Under the pieces are notes generated by a model. The model made no database searches. It saw only the letters and a program-made list of their open reading frames with translations, and was not told where the DNA came from. The translations under genes were made by a program, and so were the position numbers. Shown one piece after another: positions 45,031-54,119 of a stretch of DNA of 64,000 nucleotides; position 1 is the stretch's first letter; the number at the start of each line of letters is the position of its first letter. The stretch is from the NCBI GenBank assembly GCA_903864275.1, contig CAIPFE010000014.1:248001-312000 (forward strand), read 5' to 3'. The DNA is from an uncultured Mucilaginibacter sp. (GTDB lineage Bacteria > Bacteroidota > Bacteroidia > Sphingobacteriales > Sphingobacteriaceae).

Positions 45031-45114
45031 AACACTATTATTTTTTACCATCACCTGACCATTCTTTCCCCGCAAACCCCCAATTTTACCTTCACATTCA
45101 AAACCATCAAACTT

Positions 45115-46137
45115 ATGAAATACAATTTTTTAGGAAACACCGGCCTGGTGGTCTCCGAATTATGTTTTGGCACCATGACCTTCGGCGGCAAAGGCATTTG
45201 GGAAGCCATTGGTAAAATACAGCAAAAAGGGGTAAATGACCTGATGAAGGTTGTTGTCAATTCTGGCATTAACTTTATAGATACAGCAAATGTTTACTCG
45301 CACGGCGAATCGGAAAAACTTTTGGGTCAGTCAATAAAAGACCTTGGTTTCAACCGCAACGATCTTGTTATCGCCACCAAAGTACGCGGTCGAATGGGCG
45401 AAGGTTTAAATAATGTTGGACTTTCGCGTTATCATATTTTTTACTCGGTTGACGAAAGCCTGAAGCGACTACAACTGGACCATATAGATATTTTATATGT
45501 GCATGGTTTCGATCCAAAAACACCTGTCGAAGAGATTATGCGCTCATTGAACGATATTGTTCTAACAGGCAAGGTCCGTTACATTGCCATTTGCAACTGG
45601 CCGGCCTGGGTGGTGATGAAGGCCCTGGGCATTGCCGAAAAACATGGCTGGAACAAATTTGTTGGCATGCAATATTTTTATTCGTTAGCCGGCCGCGATA
45701 TTGAGCGGGAAATTATGCCATTGGCCGCCGATCAAAACCTGGCTATGATGCCCTGGAGTCCACTGGCAGGCGGATTCCTTGGGGGTAAATACCATCGCGG
45801 CGCTAAAAATACCGAAGGCTCGCGCCGGCATAGCTTTGATTTCCCGCCTATCAATAAAGAAAAAACCTATGATATCATTGACGTGATAACAGAAATTGGC
45901 AAACAGCACGATGTTTCGGTAGCCGAAATTGCCCTGGCATGGGTACGCCTGCAAAAGGGAGTAACCAGCACCATTATCGGCGCGAAGGATGTGGATCAAC
46001 TGCATGCAAATATCAAATCAACCGAAGTCGTTTTAACAGCTGATGACCTTAAAAAGATAGATGAAGTAAGCTCACTGCCAAAAGAATACCCCGGCTGGAT
46101 GGCTGAACGGCAATCGGCAGACAGGGCGCTGAAGTAG
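45115..46137 (+). CDS. Aldo/keto reductase
   Basis: NADPH-dependent oxidoreductase of the aldo/keto reductase superfamily, 340 residues, a TIM barrel. The catalytic tetrad is complete: D56 and Y61 in FIDTANVYSHGESE, K89 in VIATKV, H130 in DILYVHG. The cofactor region near the end is TSTIIGAKDVDQLHANI. It resembles the YajO/Tas-like group with broad carbonyl substrates. It stands alone. The stop is followed within two bases by a GGTTCATGGTTGATAG repeat shared with the convergent threonine aldolase. Confidence 0.94.
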   Translation: MKYNFLGNTGLVVSELCFGTMTFGGKGIWEAIGKIQQKGVNDLMKVVVNSGINFIDTANVYSHGESEKLLGQSIKDLGFNRNDLVIATKVRGRMGEGLNNVGLSRYHIFYSVDESLKRLQLDHIDILYVHGFDPKTPVEEIMRSLNDIVLTGKVRYIAICNWPAWVVMKALGIAEKHGWNKFVGMQYFYSLAGRDIEREIMPLAADQNLAMMPWSPLAGGFLGGKYHRGAKNTEGSRRHSFDFPPINKEKTYDIIDVITEIGKQHDVSVAEIALAWVRLQKGVTSTIIGAKDVDQLHANIKSTEVVLTADDLKKIDEVSSLPKEYPGWMAERQSADRALK

Positions 46138-46138
46138 G

Positions 46139-46200
46139 GTTTGGTTCATGGTTGATAGTTCATGGTTCATAGCAGCTGCAATTCAGCTATGAACCATGAA
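46139..46200. repeat. TTCATGGTTGATAGTTCATGG inverted word repeat
   Basis: GGTTCATGGTTGATAGTTC and CATGGTTCATAG words fold with CTATGAACCATGAA (46188-46200). It separates two convergent genes. It supplies the stop codon and last residues (VHGS) of the threonine aldolase. Confidence 0.75.
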
Positions 46201-47209
46201 CTCCCCTAAGCACCTTCACCGCATACTCCACCTGCTCAGGGTGCACGTCCAAATGCAAAACGAAACGGATGCGGTTGGGGCCTGTTGACGATGCTTTTAT
46301 AGCATGCGCAGCAAGTTTTTGCAAAACAATACTTGCAGGTTCCACTGTATCAAACGAAATAAGGTTGGTTTCCACAGGGAGGATATTAGTCACCCAATTG
46401 CATTTTGCCAACTCTTCAGCTAATATTTGGGCATGAGCATGGTCAATTTTTAAGCGTTCTACATGGTGATCGAGTGCGTAAATACCCGCAGCAGCCAAAA
46501 AACCGGCCTGGCGCATCCCGCCGCCAAAAGCCTTGCGTACCCTGCGGGCATATTTTATAGTTTCTCTACTTGCCAGGAATACAGACCCCACTGGTGCCCC
46601 TAAGCCTTTCGACAGGCAAATTGAAATACCGTCGAAATATTTGCCGTAATCAGCTGCTTTGTCGCCTGTTCTTGTTAATGCATTAAATATGCGCGCGCCA
46701 TCCATGTGAAGTTTTAAGCCTTTAGCTTTGCATAAGGCAGCGATCTGTTTAATTTGTTCAAGCGTATAGCAACTGCCCCCTCCCCTGTTCACGGTGTTTT
46801 CCAAAACCACCAAACTGGTGCGCGGATAATGGTCATTAATGGGATTAATTTCAGGCGCTATCATTTCGGCGGTAAGTATGCCGCGCTCTCCATACAGCAA
46901 ACGGGCGGATACTGAAGAATTAAACGCGATCCCCCCACCTTCGTAACGATATACGTGCGCAGTTTGATCGGTAATTAATTCGTCCAATGGCTGAGTGAAA
47001 CATTTGATGCCGATCTGGTTGGTCATAGTGCCCGACGGGCAGAAGATACCTGCCTCCATACCGAAGATTCCGGCTGCTTTTGCCTCCAGCTCATTGATGG
47101 ATTCATCCTCGCCGAAGACATCGTCCCCAACTTTTGCACTGAACATAGCCTCCAGCATCCCGGGCGTTGGTTTGGTAACGGTATCGCTCCGTAAGTCGAC
47201 AGTCATCAT
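46187..47209 (-). CDS. ltaE: Low-specificity L-threonine aldolase
   Basis: PLP enzyme that cleaves L-threonine or allo-threonine to glycine and acetaldehyde. It has 340 residues. The N-terminus MMTVDLRSDTVTKPTPGMLE is the family signature; ATG at 47209 or 47206 is possible. LHMDGARIFNAL is the PLP-binding aspartate region. ISICLSKGLGAPVGS carries the Schiff-base lysine K201. The C-terminal residues VHGS and the stop are encoded by a word repeat. The divergent glycine-rich gene starts about 40 bp away. Confidence 0.95.
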   Translation of the reverse strand: MMTVDLRSDTVTKPTPGMLEAMFSAKVGDDVFGEDESINELEAKAAGIFGMEAGIFCPSGTMTNQIGIKCFTQPLDELITDQTAHVYRYEGGGIAFNSSVSARLLYGERGILTAEMIAPEINPINDHYPRTSLVVLENTVNRGGGSCYTLEQIKQIAALCKAKGLKLHMDGARIFNALTRTGDKAADYGKYFDGISICLSKGLGAPVGSVFLASRETIKYARRVRKAFGGGMRQAGFLAAAGIYALDHHVERLKIDHAHAQILAEELAKCNWVTNILPVETNLISFDTVEPASIVLQKLAAHAIKASSTGPNRIRFVLHLDVHPEQVEYAVKVLRGVHGS

Positions 47210-47249
47210 ATTAAATGTGTTAAATATGCGTTATTTGTATTTTATAAAT

Positions 47250-47936
47250 ATGCGCTCAATTTTAATCATTTTATTTTTCATGCTGGCGATTGTATCAGCA
47301 AAATCATACGCCCAAAAATGGCAGCCCGGTCGTTTTACCGATGTAAAAGGGAATGTTGAAAGCGGCTTTATCAATGCTAACCCATCCGGCAGAGGGCCGA
47401 TAAAAAACGAAGGTTTCATTGAGTTTAAAGAAGACAATAAAGCCGAACCCTACAAACTGAGCGCCAGCGATTTGCGGTCATTTGTGGTGGGTAAAGATAG
47501 TTTTGTAGTAGCGCATCCTCCCGGCAACGAGTCCTGGGCAAAAAACGAGTTTGATTTTGTAAAAGTAGCGCTTGATGACGACATCAAAATATACGTAACC
47601 AAAAATGGTAGCCGCGGGGGCGGTAGCGGCATAGGTTTTGAGCCCGGCATCGGCGCGGGCGTAGGCACCAGCGGCTATGGCGGCGGTGTTGGCGGCGGCA
47701 TCTCCATCCCTATTGGCGGCGGCGGTGGCGGAGGAAGCCATGAAAAAACCATTTGGTATTATGGCGATAGTACCGCCGGAATGAAACGCTTAACCGACCT
47801 TAATTTTGAAGATGTGATGACCGACATCATGGGCGATTACCCCGATGTGGTCAATAAAATTAATAACAAGGTTTATGTGTTGGCCAATATTGAAAAGCTG
47901 ATTGCCTATTATAAGCAGGTGAAGGCTGGTAAGTGA
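47250..47936 (+). CDS. Secreted protein with glycine-rich segment
   Basis: A 228-residue exported protein. The signal peptide is residues 1-22 (MRSILIILFFMLAIVSAKSY, then AQ). It has a beta-rich first half (WQPGRFTDVKGNVESGFINA, EGFIEFKEDNKAEPYKLSAS) and a long Gly/Ser run at about 125-165 (GGGSGIGFEPGIGAGVG, GGGVGGG, GGGGGGG). A polar C-terminus follows. An ATG at 47226 would add eight residues. The first half resembles secreted proteins that sense or bind other envelope components, but no family is assigned. Its stop codon lies inside the GTGAGTGGTGA repeat. Confidence 0.82.
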   Translation: MRSILIILFFMLAIVSAKSYAQKWQPGRFTDVKGNVESGFINANPSGRGPIKNEGFIEFKEDNKAEPYKLSASDLRSFVVGKDSFVVAHPPGNESWAKNEFDFVKVALDDDIKIYVTKNGSRGGGSGIGFEPGIGAGVGTSGYGGGVGGGISIPIGGGGGGGSHEKTIWYYGDSTAGMKRLTDLNFEDVMTDIMGDYPDVVNKINNKVYVLANIEKLIAYYKQVKAGK

Positions 47937-47998
47937 GTGGTGAATTGTGAGTGGTGAGTGGTTTGAATACTCACTATTCACCACTCACCACTCACTCA
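47933..47998. repeat. GTGAGTGGTGA hairpin shared by two convergent stops
   Basis: The left arm GTGAGTGGTGAATTGTGAGT and right arm CACTATTCACCACTCACC pair. The left arm contains the stop of the gene ending at 47936 and the right arm the stop of the gene ending at 47996. It probably terminates transcription in both directions. Confidence 0.8.
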
Positions 47999-49210
47999 GA
48001 TCCCCTGCGCTATCACAAACCCGCTGGCCCAGGCCCATTGAAAATTATAGCCGCCCAGCCATCCGGTAACATCCACACATTCGCCGCCATAGTACAGGCC
48101 GGGGACTTTTTTTACTTCGAGTGTTTTTGAGGATAGCTCATCGGTTGACACGCCGCCGCGCATTACTTCAGCTTTATCATAGCCCTTATCCCCTGCCGGC
48201 TTTACCTTAAATTGGTGTATCAATTGATCGATGTTCTCTATATCCGTTTTAGTTAGCGACGCCAGGTTTTTATCAACAGGCAATTTATCGCTCAAAGCTT
48301 CGGCAAATTTGCGGGTGAATAAATTGGCTAAATAAGCGAGCAGCATTTTTTTGCCGCTTGTTTCCCGTTCCTGCTGTATCAGCTCAGCAATATTTTGATG
48401 GGGCAAAAGGTCGATATAAATATATTCGCCCGGACGCCAGTAGGATGATATTTGCAATATAGCGGGGCCACTTAAGCCCCAGTGGGTAAATAATATATTC
48501 TCCTCGAAGCTTGCCCTGTCGTTCCATACCCTGCAAAAAATGCTATTACCCGATAGCTGCTCATACCAGGGCTGATCTTTCCCGGTAATTGTAAGCGGCA
48601 CCAATGCCGGGGCGGTTTCATTAATTCTCAAACCAAAATTGCGGGCAGCCCTCAGGCCAAAATCCGTTGCCCCCATCTTGGGTATTGGCAGGCCGCCGCT
48701 GGCAATCACTACTTTAGGGGAAGATAAGGTTTCGGGCTGTCCATTTCTTTCCATCGAAACAATAAAACCATCCGCAGTTTTTTCAATACTTCTAACATCT
48801 GTGCCGCACCATATCTCCTGGCCAAGGTCGGCACACAAGCCGGTAAAAACCTTTACAACATCTTTGGCATTGTCGCTTACCGGGAAAAGCTGCCCAAGCG
48901 TTTTCTCTTTACCTTCGATCCCATAAGTTTCAAAAAAACTTATTGTATCTTCAACGGTCCACCGTGAAAGGGGCGATTTGCAAAAATGTTCATTCTGTGA
49001 AATAAACTGCTGAGGCGTGGCGTACAGGTTGGTATAATTGCAGCGCCCGCCGCCGCTGATCAATATTTTTGCGCCGACTTTATCGTTCTTCTCCAAAACC
49101 AGTGTTCGTTTGCCTAAAAAGCCTGCTTGTACAGCGCACATTAAACCGCATGCGCCGCCGCCAATAATTATCGCATCAAAATCTGTTTGTTTTGTTAAAT
49201 TTGTCGTCAT
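47996..49210 (-). CDS. HI0933-family FAD-dependent oxidoreductase
   Basis: Flavoprotein of 404 residues belonging to the HI0933/YhiN family. FAD-binding motifs: the N-terminal dinucleotide fold ADFDAIIIGGGACGLMCAVQ-like start (AIIIGGGACGLMC), LISGGGRCNYTN, and VIASGGLPIPKMGATDFGL. The C-terminal GLYYGGECVDVTGWLGGYNF closes the flavin site. The reaction is not established. The start at 49210 (MTTNLTKQT) is chosen because the longer frame runs into nuoA. Its start codon shares the four bases CATG with the divergent nuoA start, so both promoters must lie inside the opposite genes. Confidence 0.92.
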   Translation of the reverse strand: MTTNLTKQTDFDAIIIGGGACGLMCAVQAGFLGKRTLVLEKNDKVGAKILISGGGRCNYTNLYATPQQFISQNEHFCKSPLSRWTVEDTISFFETYGIEGKEKTLGQLFPVSDNAKDVVKVFTGLCADLGQEIWCGTDVRSIEKTADGFIVSMERNGQPETLSSPKVVIASGGLPIPKMGATDFGLRAARNFGLRINETAPALVPLTITGKDQPWYEQLSGNSIFCRVWNDRASFEENILFTHWGLSGPAILQISSYWRPGEYIYIDLLPHQNIAELIQQERETSGKKMLLAYLANLFTRKFAEALSDKLPVDKNLASLTKTDIENIDQLIHQFKVKPAGDKGYDKAEVMRGGVSTDELSSKTLEVKKVPGLYYGGECVDVTGWLGGYNFQWAWASGFVIAQGI

Positions 49211-49814
49211 GGCGGCAGTTTCGCAAATATCGGAATTTGGAAAGGTACTTATCTTTATTATTACAGGGATAATCATGGTAAGCTTTGCTTTCTTCGTGAA
49301 CAGGTCGCTTGCGCCGCATAACCCCAATCCCGAAAAGCTGACCTCGTATGAATGCGGCGAAGAACCAACCGGCAATGCCTGGATACCTTTTAACTCGCGT
49401 TTTTACGTCATCGCCCTAATTTTTTTATTGTTTGATGTGGAGATGGTTTTCATTTTCCCCTGGGCAATTGTTTTTGGTAGTCACGAAATGAACCATGCCG
49501 ATCCGCGCTGGGGATGGTTGGCTTTGACGGAAATGTTTTTGTTTTTAGGCGTATTGATCCTTGGCCTTGTTTATGTTTGGGTAAAAGGCGATCTCGACTG
49601 GATAAAACCAAAACCCATCGTACCAACTACTGATACTTATATCCCGCCATCGGTATACGAAAAACTTAATACAGAGCAAAGCGGCTACCAGGTAAAAGAT
49701 TTCACCCCCGATCCGCAACCAGATGCTGCTACTGCTACTACAACTGCCACTCCTCAAACTCCCATCCGCAAACCCATGTTTAAACCAACCTTTAAAAAGC
49801 CAGGCAATGAGTAG
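49209..49814 (+). CDS. nuoA: NADH-quinone oxidoreductase subunit A
   Basis: Membrane subunit of respiratory complex I, 201 residues, longer than E. coli NuoA (147) because of a polar C-terminal extension. Three membrane helices lie at about 10-32, 63-85 and 95-118. The signature [19 protein letters not shown] is followed by [15 protein letters not shown]. The start [16 protein letters not shown] fits the family. The C-terminal half after residue 130 is rich in Thr/Pro/Ala ([19 protein letters not shown]) and lacks a known role. It overlaps nuoB by 8 bp and starts back to back with the HI0933-type gene. Confidence 0.95.
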   Translation: MAAVSQISEFGKVLIFIITGIIMVSFAFFVNRSLAPHNPNPEKLTSYECGEEPTGNAWIPFNSRFYVIALIFLLFDVEMVFIFPWAIVFGSHEMNHADPRWGWLALTEMFLFLGVLILGLVYVWVKGDLDWIKPKPIVPTTDTYIPPSVYEKLNTEQSGYQVKDFTPDPQPDAATATTTATPQTPIRKPMFKPTFKKPGNE

Positions 49815-50283
49815 CAATATAACCGATGAAAGCGGCGGTGTGGTGATCACCAAAATGAACGATCTGCTTAATTGGGCAAGGTTGTCATCCCTGTGGCCCC
49901 TGAGTTTTGGCATTGCGTGCTGCGCCATTGAATTTATGGGCGCGTTCGCCTCCACCTATGACCTCGATCGATACGGCGTTTTCCCCCGCCCGTCAGCCCG
50001 CCAGGCCGACGTGCTCATTATTGCCGGTACGGTCACCTTCAAAATGGCCGAACGCATCAAACGCCTGTACGAGCAAATGCCCGAACCAAAATATGTTATT
50101 TCCATGGGCTCCTGCTCTAACTGCGGCGGCCCTTACTGGCAGCACGGCTACCATGTAGTAAAAGGTGTTGACCGGGTAATACCGGTAGATATTTACGTGC
50201 AAGGCTGCCCTCCCCGACCTGAATCATTGATCGGCGCCATACTAGAGCTACAGAAGAAGATTGAAATGGAAAGTTTGGTTTGA
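49807..50283 (+). CDS. nuoB: NADH-quinone oxidoreductase subunit B
   Basis: Peripheral-arm subunit of complex I holding iron-sulfur cluster N2, the last electron carrier before quinone. It has 158 residues. Cluster ligands: C38-C39 in [12 protein letters not shown]103 in [12 protein letters not shown], and C134 in [10 protein letters not shown]. The ATG at 49807 lies inside the end of nuoA; the longer open frame has an unrelated leucine-rich start. The next complex I gene, nuoC, is not adjacent but 11.4 kb downstream, so nuoA-nuoB form their own unit here. Confidence 0.97.
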   Translation: MSSNITDESGGVVITKMNDLLNWARLSSLWPLSFGIACCAIEFMGAFASTYDLDRYGVFPRPSARQADVLIIAGTVTFKMAERIKRLYEQMPEPKYVISMGSCSNCGGPYWQHGYHVVKGVDRVIPVDIYVQGCPPRPESLIGAILELQKKIEMESLV

Positions 50284-50301
50284 GCCGAAAACCTCATCTT
50301 C

Positions 50302-50378
50302 CGATGGGCTATACCCATCGCAGACATATTTCGCCCTTCCAGGGCTGAAACGGACGAAAAAGAAGCCCTGAAAGGGCG
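50302..50378. repeat. Paired palindromes downstream of nuoB
   Basis: CGATGGG / CCCATCG (50302-50320) and the inverse copies CGCCCTTCCAGGGCT (50332-50346) and AGCCCTGAAAGGGCG (50364-50378). It sits where nuoC would be expected and resembles a dispersed palindromic element. Confidence 0.7.
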
Positions 50379-50488
50379 TTTTATACGGCGAAGAGCAATA
50401 CAACATTTTACATTTATCATCTCTAACATAAAATTCATACCTTTAATACGATAAACTCGAAGCCACTATTGCCTATCTTAAACTGAAT

Positions 50489-51394
50489 ATGAAAAAAATA
50501 TTTCCTTGCATTATTATCCTATTTTACATCTTTGTCAATAACGCCTCCGCCCAATCCCCAAATTCCAAAGCCGATATTTTCCCAAAAGGCACAACTATTT
50601 ACGAAAATATTCCTTACGCCAATGACACCCTAAAAAAGCACCAGCTTGATATTTACCTGCCGCCGGTTAAAAAATTAAGCTATCCTTTGATCGTATGGAT
50701 ACACGGCGGCGCATGGATGTCGAACGATAAACGTGCCGACATGGACTATATGGCCAACACCGTAAAATTATTCATGGACAAAGGTTATGCGCTGGCTTCT
50801 ATTGATTACAGGCACAGCACAACTGCACCGTTCCCGGCGCAGATACAGGATTGTAACCAGGCTATTGAATTTTTATACGAAAATGCGGCGCAATATAGTA
50901 TTGATGATAGTAAGATAGCCCTGATCGGCTTTTCGGCGGGTGGCCACCTGGCATCCTTACTGGCTTTGTCGAACAATAATCATATAAAGGCCTTTTACCC
51001 CCGCGGAAGCACGCCAAAATTTAAAATAAGTGTTGTTTTTGATTTTTATGGCCCCTCAGATCTTTTGACACTTAAGGGAAACGACAACAAAGACCCGAAA
51101 AACCCGGTCACTTTATTGCTTGGCGCAATGGCAACAGAACGCCCTGATTTGGCAAAAAGGGCCAGCCCCATTTATTATGTTGACAAAGGCGACCCACCGT
51201 TTTTAATAGTCCAGGGCGAAAAAGATCAATCCGTAAACCCCGAACAGTCTGTTTCGTTAAGCGACAAGTTGAAAAAAGTTGGCGTAAAAAATGAACTGAT
51301 CATTGTGCCCGGCGCACCACATTACGGTGTGATGTTTGACACTGAATCGATCAGGATAAGTATCAGGGAATTTTTGGATCAGTATATGAAATAG
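50489..51394 (+). CDS. Secreted alpha/beta-hydrolase (esterase-like)
   Basis: Exported serine hydrolase of 301 residues. The signal peptide is residues 1-22 (ending ASAQ). The fold is typical of the BD-FAE/carboxylesterase group: oxyanion motif IHGGAWMSNDKR, nucleophile S149 in ALIGFSAGGHLASL, acid D in VQGEKDQSVNPEQSV, and His in GAPHYGVMF. It probably cleaves esters of plant or microbial polymers or small esters; the substrate is unknown. It stands between the nuoB region and the oxoprolinase genes, about 40 bp before pxpB. Confidence 0.9.
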   Translation: MKKIFPCIIILFYIFVNNASAQSPNSKADIFPKGTTIYENIPYANDTLKKHQLDIYLPPVKKLSYPLIVWIHGGAWMSNDKRADMDYMANTVKLFMDKGYALASIDYRHSTTAPFPAQIQDCNQAIEFLYENAAQYSIDDSKIALIGFSAGGHLASLLALSNNNHIKAFYPRGSTPKFKISVVFDFYGPSDLLTLKGNDNKDPKNPVTLLLGAMATERPDLAKRASPIYYVDKGDPPFLIVQGEKDQSVNPEQSVSLSDKLKKVGVKNELIIVPGAPHYGVMFDTESIRISIREFLDQYMK

Positions 51395-51433
51395 AATTTC
51401 AAGTCGACCCCTATAGCCAACAACCGTTTTTAT

Positions 51434-52168
51434 ATGCAAGCCAGTTCGCAGGCTGATCATCAGCTGAAAATTTATAGTTTGAGTGAGCAGGGGGTTACTA
51501 TTGAGTTCGGGCAGGCAATAAGCGAGGATCTATTGCAACTGATCACTAATTTCCATCAACTCGTAAATCAAAACCCATTCCCCGGTTTTTACACCGCCGT
51601 ACCGGCTTATACAACGCTGAGTGTATTTTTTGATCCGGTAAAAGTTATCCAATCGCGTGAATTGCCTGGCGAAGATTGCTTCGAAAAAGTATCCGGTTAT
51701 ATATTGCGTCTCAAAGCAACCTTAAAAAATACTCTGGCGTCCCAAGGTAATACGATAACTATACCTGTTTGTTACGGCGGTAAATTCGGGCCTGATATTG
51801 ATGAAGTTGCCAGCATTCACAACCTGGCGGTCGACGAGGTGATCCGCCTGCATAGTTCCGCCGAATATAAAGTGTATATGATCGGTTTTGTGCCCGGCTT
51901 TGCCTATATGGGTGGATTGAATGATCTACTGGCAACCCCACGAAAGGCTACGCCGCGAAGCGCTGTACCCGCAGGCGCTGTAGGGATCGCCGGTAAGCAA
52001 ACAGGCGTTTATCCGCTGAAAACGCCGGGAGGATGGCAGATCATTGGTCAAACACCCGTTAAAATGTTTGATGCAACGCGCCCGCAGCCTTCGTTATTAA
52101 AAGCCGGGGACAGGGTAGTTTTTAAGTCCATAGACCTACCTGAATTCAATCTTTTAGCTGCAAAGTAA
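51434..52168 (+). CDS. pxpB: 5-oxoprolinase subunit B (KipI type)
   Basis: Component of the PxpABC 5-oxoprolinase that converts 5-oxoproline (pyroglutamate) to glutamate using ATP; also the KipI family. It has 244 residues. Signature MIGFVPGFAYMGGL, then TPRSAVPAGAVGIAGKQTGVYP and LKTPGGWQIIGQTP. It begins the pxpB-pxpC-pxpA cluster and ends one base before pxpC. The N-terminal 15 residues may be shorter if a later start is used, but the conserved IYSLSEQGVTIEFG follows at once. Confidence 0.95.
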   Translation: MQASSQADHQLKIYSLSEQGVTIEFGQAISEDLLQLITNFHQLVNQNPFPGFYTAVPAYTTLSVFFDPVKVIQSRELPGEDCFEKVSGYILRLKATLKNTLASQGNTITIPVCYGGKFGPDIDEVASIHNLAVDEVIRLHSSAEYKVYMIGFVPGFAYMGGLNDLLATPRKATPRSAVPAGAVGIAGKQTGVYPLKTPGGWQIIGQTPVKMFDATRPQPSLLKAGDRVVFKSIDLPEFNLLAAK

Positions 52169-52169
52169 A

Positions 52170-53162
52170 ATGAATATCCGTATCCTTAAACCAGGTCTGC
52201 TCAGCACTTTACAGGATATGGGCCGTCGTTATTTTCTTTCACAGGGGGTACCTCTTTCGGGATCGATGGATACTTTATCGGCAAGGGTCGCCAACAAGGC
52301 TGTGGGGAATGATGATGATGCGGCCGTGATTGAATTTACTTATGCCGATGCTCAATTCAAAGCAGAAACCGACCTGCTGATTGCTTATGCCGGTGATGGT
52401 GCGAAATTAATAGCCGGAGAACAAAAACTACCTGCAGAACGGCCCCTTTTTATCCCTGCCGGGAGTATAATTGAGTTGATCAATAATTCCGCCGGCAGCC
52501 ACACTTACCTTTCGATTGCCGGCGGATGGGATGTCCCCGAAATACTGGGCAGTAAGAGCACTTATATAACGGCCGCCTTTGGTGGCCTGGAGGGCAGGCC
52601 GTTCAGGGCAGGTGATGTATTAAACAGCGCTGACCCGTTGACAGAGCTTTCGGCAAAGATCCTGGAAAGCCTCGGAGGGGCCCAGATCAGTTATCCTGAA
52701 TGGAGCATACCCCGCCAGCTTTTATTGCCGTCTGAAAGAAAAAATATAAGGGTCATGCGAGGCCCGGAGTTCACCTGGTTTGAGAGCACCTCCATTGTCG
52801 ATTTTTTTTCGACGCCATATACATTGAGCAGGCAAAGCAACAGGATGGGCTATCATTTAGAGGGGGCTGTTATTCGTCGCACCAAAACAGATGAGTTACT
52901 TTCAACGGCAGTGACGCCGGGAACTATACAGGTGGCAGGCGGCGGAAGTATGGTACTGCTAATGGCCGACTGCCAGACCACCGGCGGTTATCCGCGTATT
53001 GCGCAGGTCGCAGCCGTCGATCTGCCGCTGTGCGGTCAGCTAAAACCGGGGGATAGTATAAATTTTAAAGGAATAAGCAGGCAGGATGCAGAAAAGCTTT
53101 ACCTTGAAGGGGAACAACATCTGCATAAATTATCTATCGCCATAAAAAATAGGTACTTATGA
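52170..53162 (+). CDS. pxpC: 5-oxoprolinase subunit C (KipA type)
   Basis: Second component of the PxpABC 5-oxoprolinase, 330 residues, of the biotin-dependent-carboxyltransferase-like KipA family. Motifs: LSTLQDMGRRYFLSQGVPLS, SGSMDTLSARVANKAVGND, FSTPYTLSRQSNRMGYHLEG, and the C-terminal GGYPRIAQVAAVDLPLCGQL. It follows pxpB by 1 bp. A 195-bp spacer with a palindrome (53201-53218) then separates it from pxpA. Confidence 0.95.
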   Translation: MNIRILKPGLLSTLQDMGRRYFLSQGVPLSGSMDTLSARVANKAVGNDDDAAVIEFTYADAQFKAETDLLIAYAGDGAKLIAGEQKLPAERPLFIPAGSIIELINNSAGSHTYLSIAGGWDVPEILGSKSTYITAAFGGLEGRPFRAGDVLNSADPLTELSAKILESLGGAQISYPEWSIPRQLLLPSERKNIRVMRGPEFTWFESTSIVDFFSTPYTLSRQSNRMGYHLEGAVIRRTKTDELLSTAVTPGTIQVAGGGSMVLLMADCQTTGGYPRIAQVAAVDLPLCGQLKPGDSINFKGISRQDAEKLYLEGEQHLHKLSIAIKNRYL

Positions 53163-53200
53163 TGTGGGATTTCGGATATTAGATGCAACAAAAGCCCTTG

Positions 53201-53218
53201 CCCCGCCAGCTGGCGGGA
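53201..53218. repeat. CCCCGCCAGCTGGCGGGA palindrome
   Basis: Perfect 16-bp palindrome (53202-53217) in the pxpC-pxpA gap. It has the same skeleton as the TCCCGATAGCTATCGGGA copies, with AT/AT replaced by CC/GG in both arms. Confidence 0.75.
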
Positions 53219-53357
53219 CATATCGCAATGGTATCCAATTTCTTATATAAAAGTCACGGTATATTAATTAATTTCACACAAATAGAAATAAGGTAACTGA
53301 TTCAACATTTTAGCTTTCTGCTTTGTGCACTCAGCTTTCAGCTTTAATAAGAAACAC

Positions 53358-54119
53358 ATGCAAACAATAGATTTAAACTGTGACATGGGCGAGGCATTTG
53401 GCAATTATCCAATGCCAAATGATGATATTTTGATGGATTACATCAGTTCGTCCAATATAGCCTGTGGCTTCCACGCCGGCGATCCCGAAGTTATGCAGCA
53501 TACTGTGAACATGGCTGTAAAAAAAGGCGTGGCTATTGGCGCGCATCCGGGGCTGCCGGATTTGCAGGGATTCGGTAGACGGGACATGAAAATATCCGTT
53601 AACGAAACTTACCAGATGACGCTCTACCAGATTGGCGCATTGTTTGGATTTGTAAAAGCAGCAGGCGGTAAGCTTCATCATGTAAAGGCACATGGCGCTT
53701 TATATAATATGGCCGCAAAAGATCCTGCATTAGCTAAAGCAATTGTAGAAGCAGTGCATGATTTTGATCCTACCCTGATATTATACGCACTTGCAGGCAG
53801 TGAAATGGTGCAGGCGGCTAAAAAGACAGGCATAGTAGTCGCATCTGAAGTGTTTGCCGACCGCACCTACCAGGACGACGGGTCGCTAACCCCACGCACA
53901 CAAAGCAACGCTTTGATAACCAACGAGCAACAGTCGACAGAACAGGTGCTTTTGATGGTGAAACATCAGCAGGTAGTATCGGTAAACAATAAAACTATTG
54001 ACCTGAAAGCGGAAACGTTGTGCCTGCATGGAGATGGGGCACATGCGGTGGACTTTGCAAAAATGATCAATGAGAAACTAAAAAGCGAAGGCATAGCAAT
54101 AAACGCTCCGGTTTCATGA
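53358..54119 (+). CDS. pxpA: 5-oxoprolinase subunit A (LamB/YcsF)
   Basis: Third component of the PxpABC 5-oxoprolinase, 253 residues, of the LamB/YcsF family with a polysaccharide-deacetylase-like barrel. Signature QTIDLNCDMGEAFGNYPMP near the start, IACGFHAGDP, GAHPGLPDLQGFGRRDM, VKAHGALYNMAAKDP and EVFADRTYQDDGSLTPR. The ATG at 53358 fits this N-terminus; the upstream ATG at 53325 does not. It overlaps the following NRAMP-like gene by 4 bp, so the transporter is probably made with it. Confidence 0.95.
   Translation: MQTIDLNCDMGEAFGNYPMPNDDILMDYISSSNIACGFHAGDPEVMQHTVNMAVKKGVAIGAHPGLPDLQGFGRRDMKISVNETYQMTLYQIGALFGFVKAAGGKLHHVKAHGALYNMAAKDPALAKAIVEAVHDFDPTLILYALAGSEMVQAAKKTGIVVASEVFADRTYQDDGSLTPRTQSNALITNEQQSTEQVLLMVKHQQVVSVNNKTIDLKAETLCLHGDGAHAVDFAKMINEKLKSEGIAINAPVS

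Noticed and set aside
50302-50378. Residual nuoC pseudogene between nuoB and the esterase gene
   Set aside because: The region was read in all frames for the WHEREAYDL motif; it contains only palindromic repeats.
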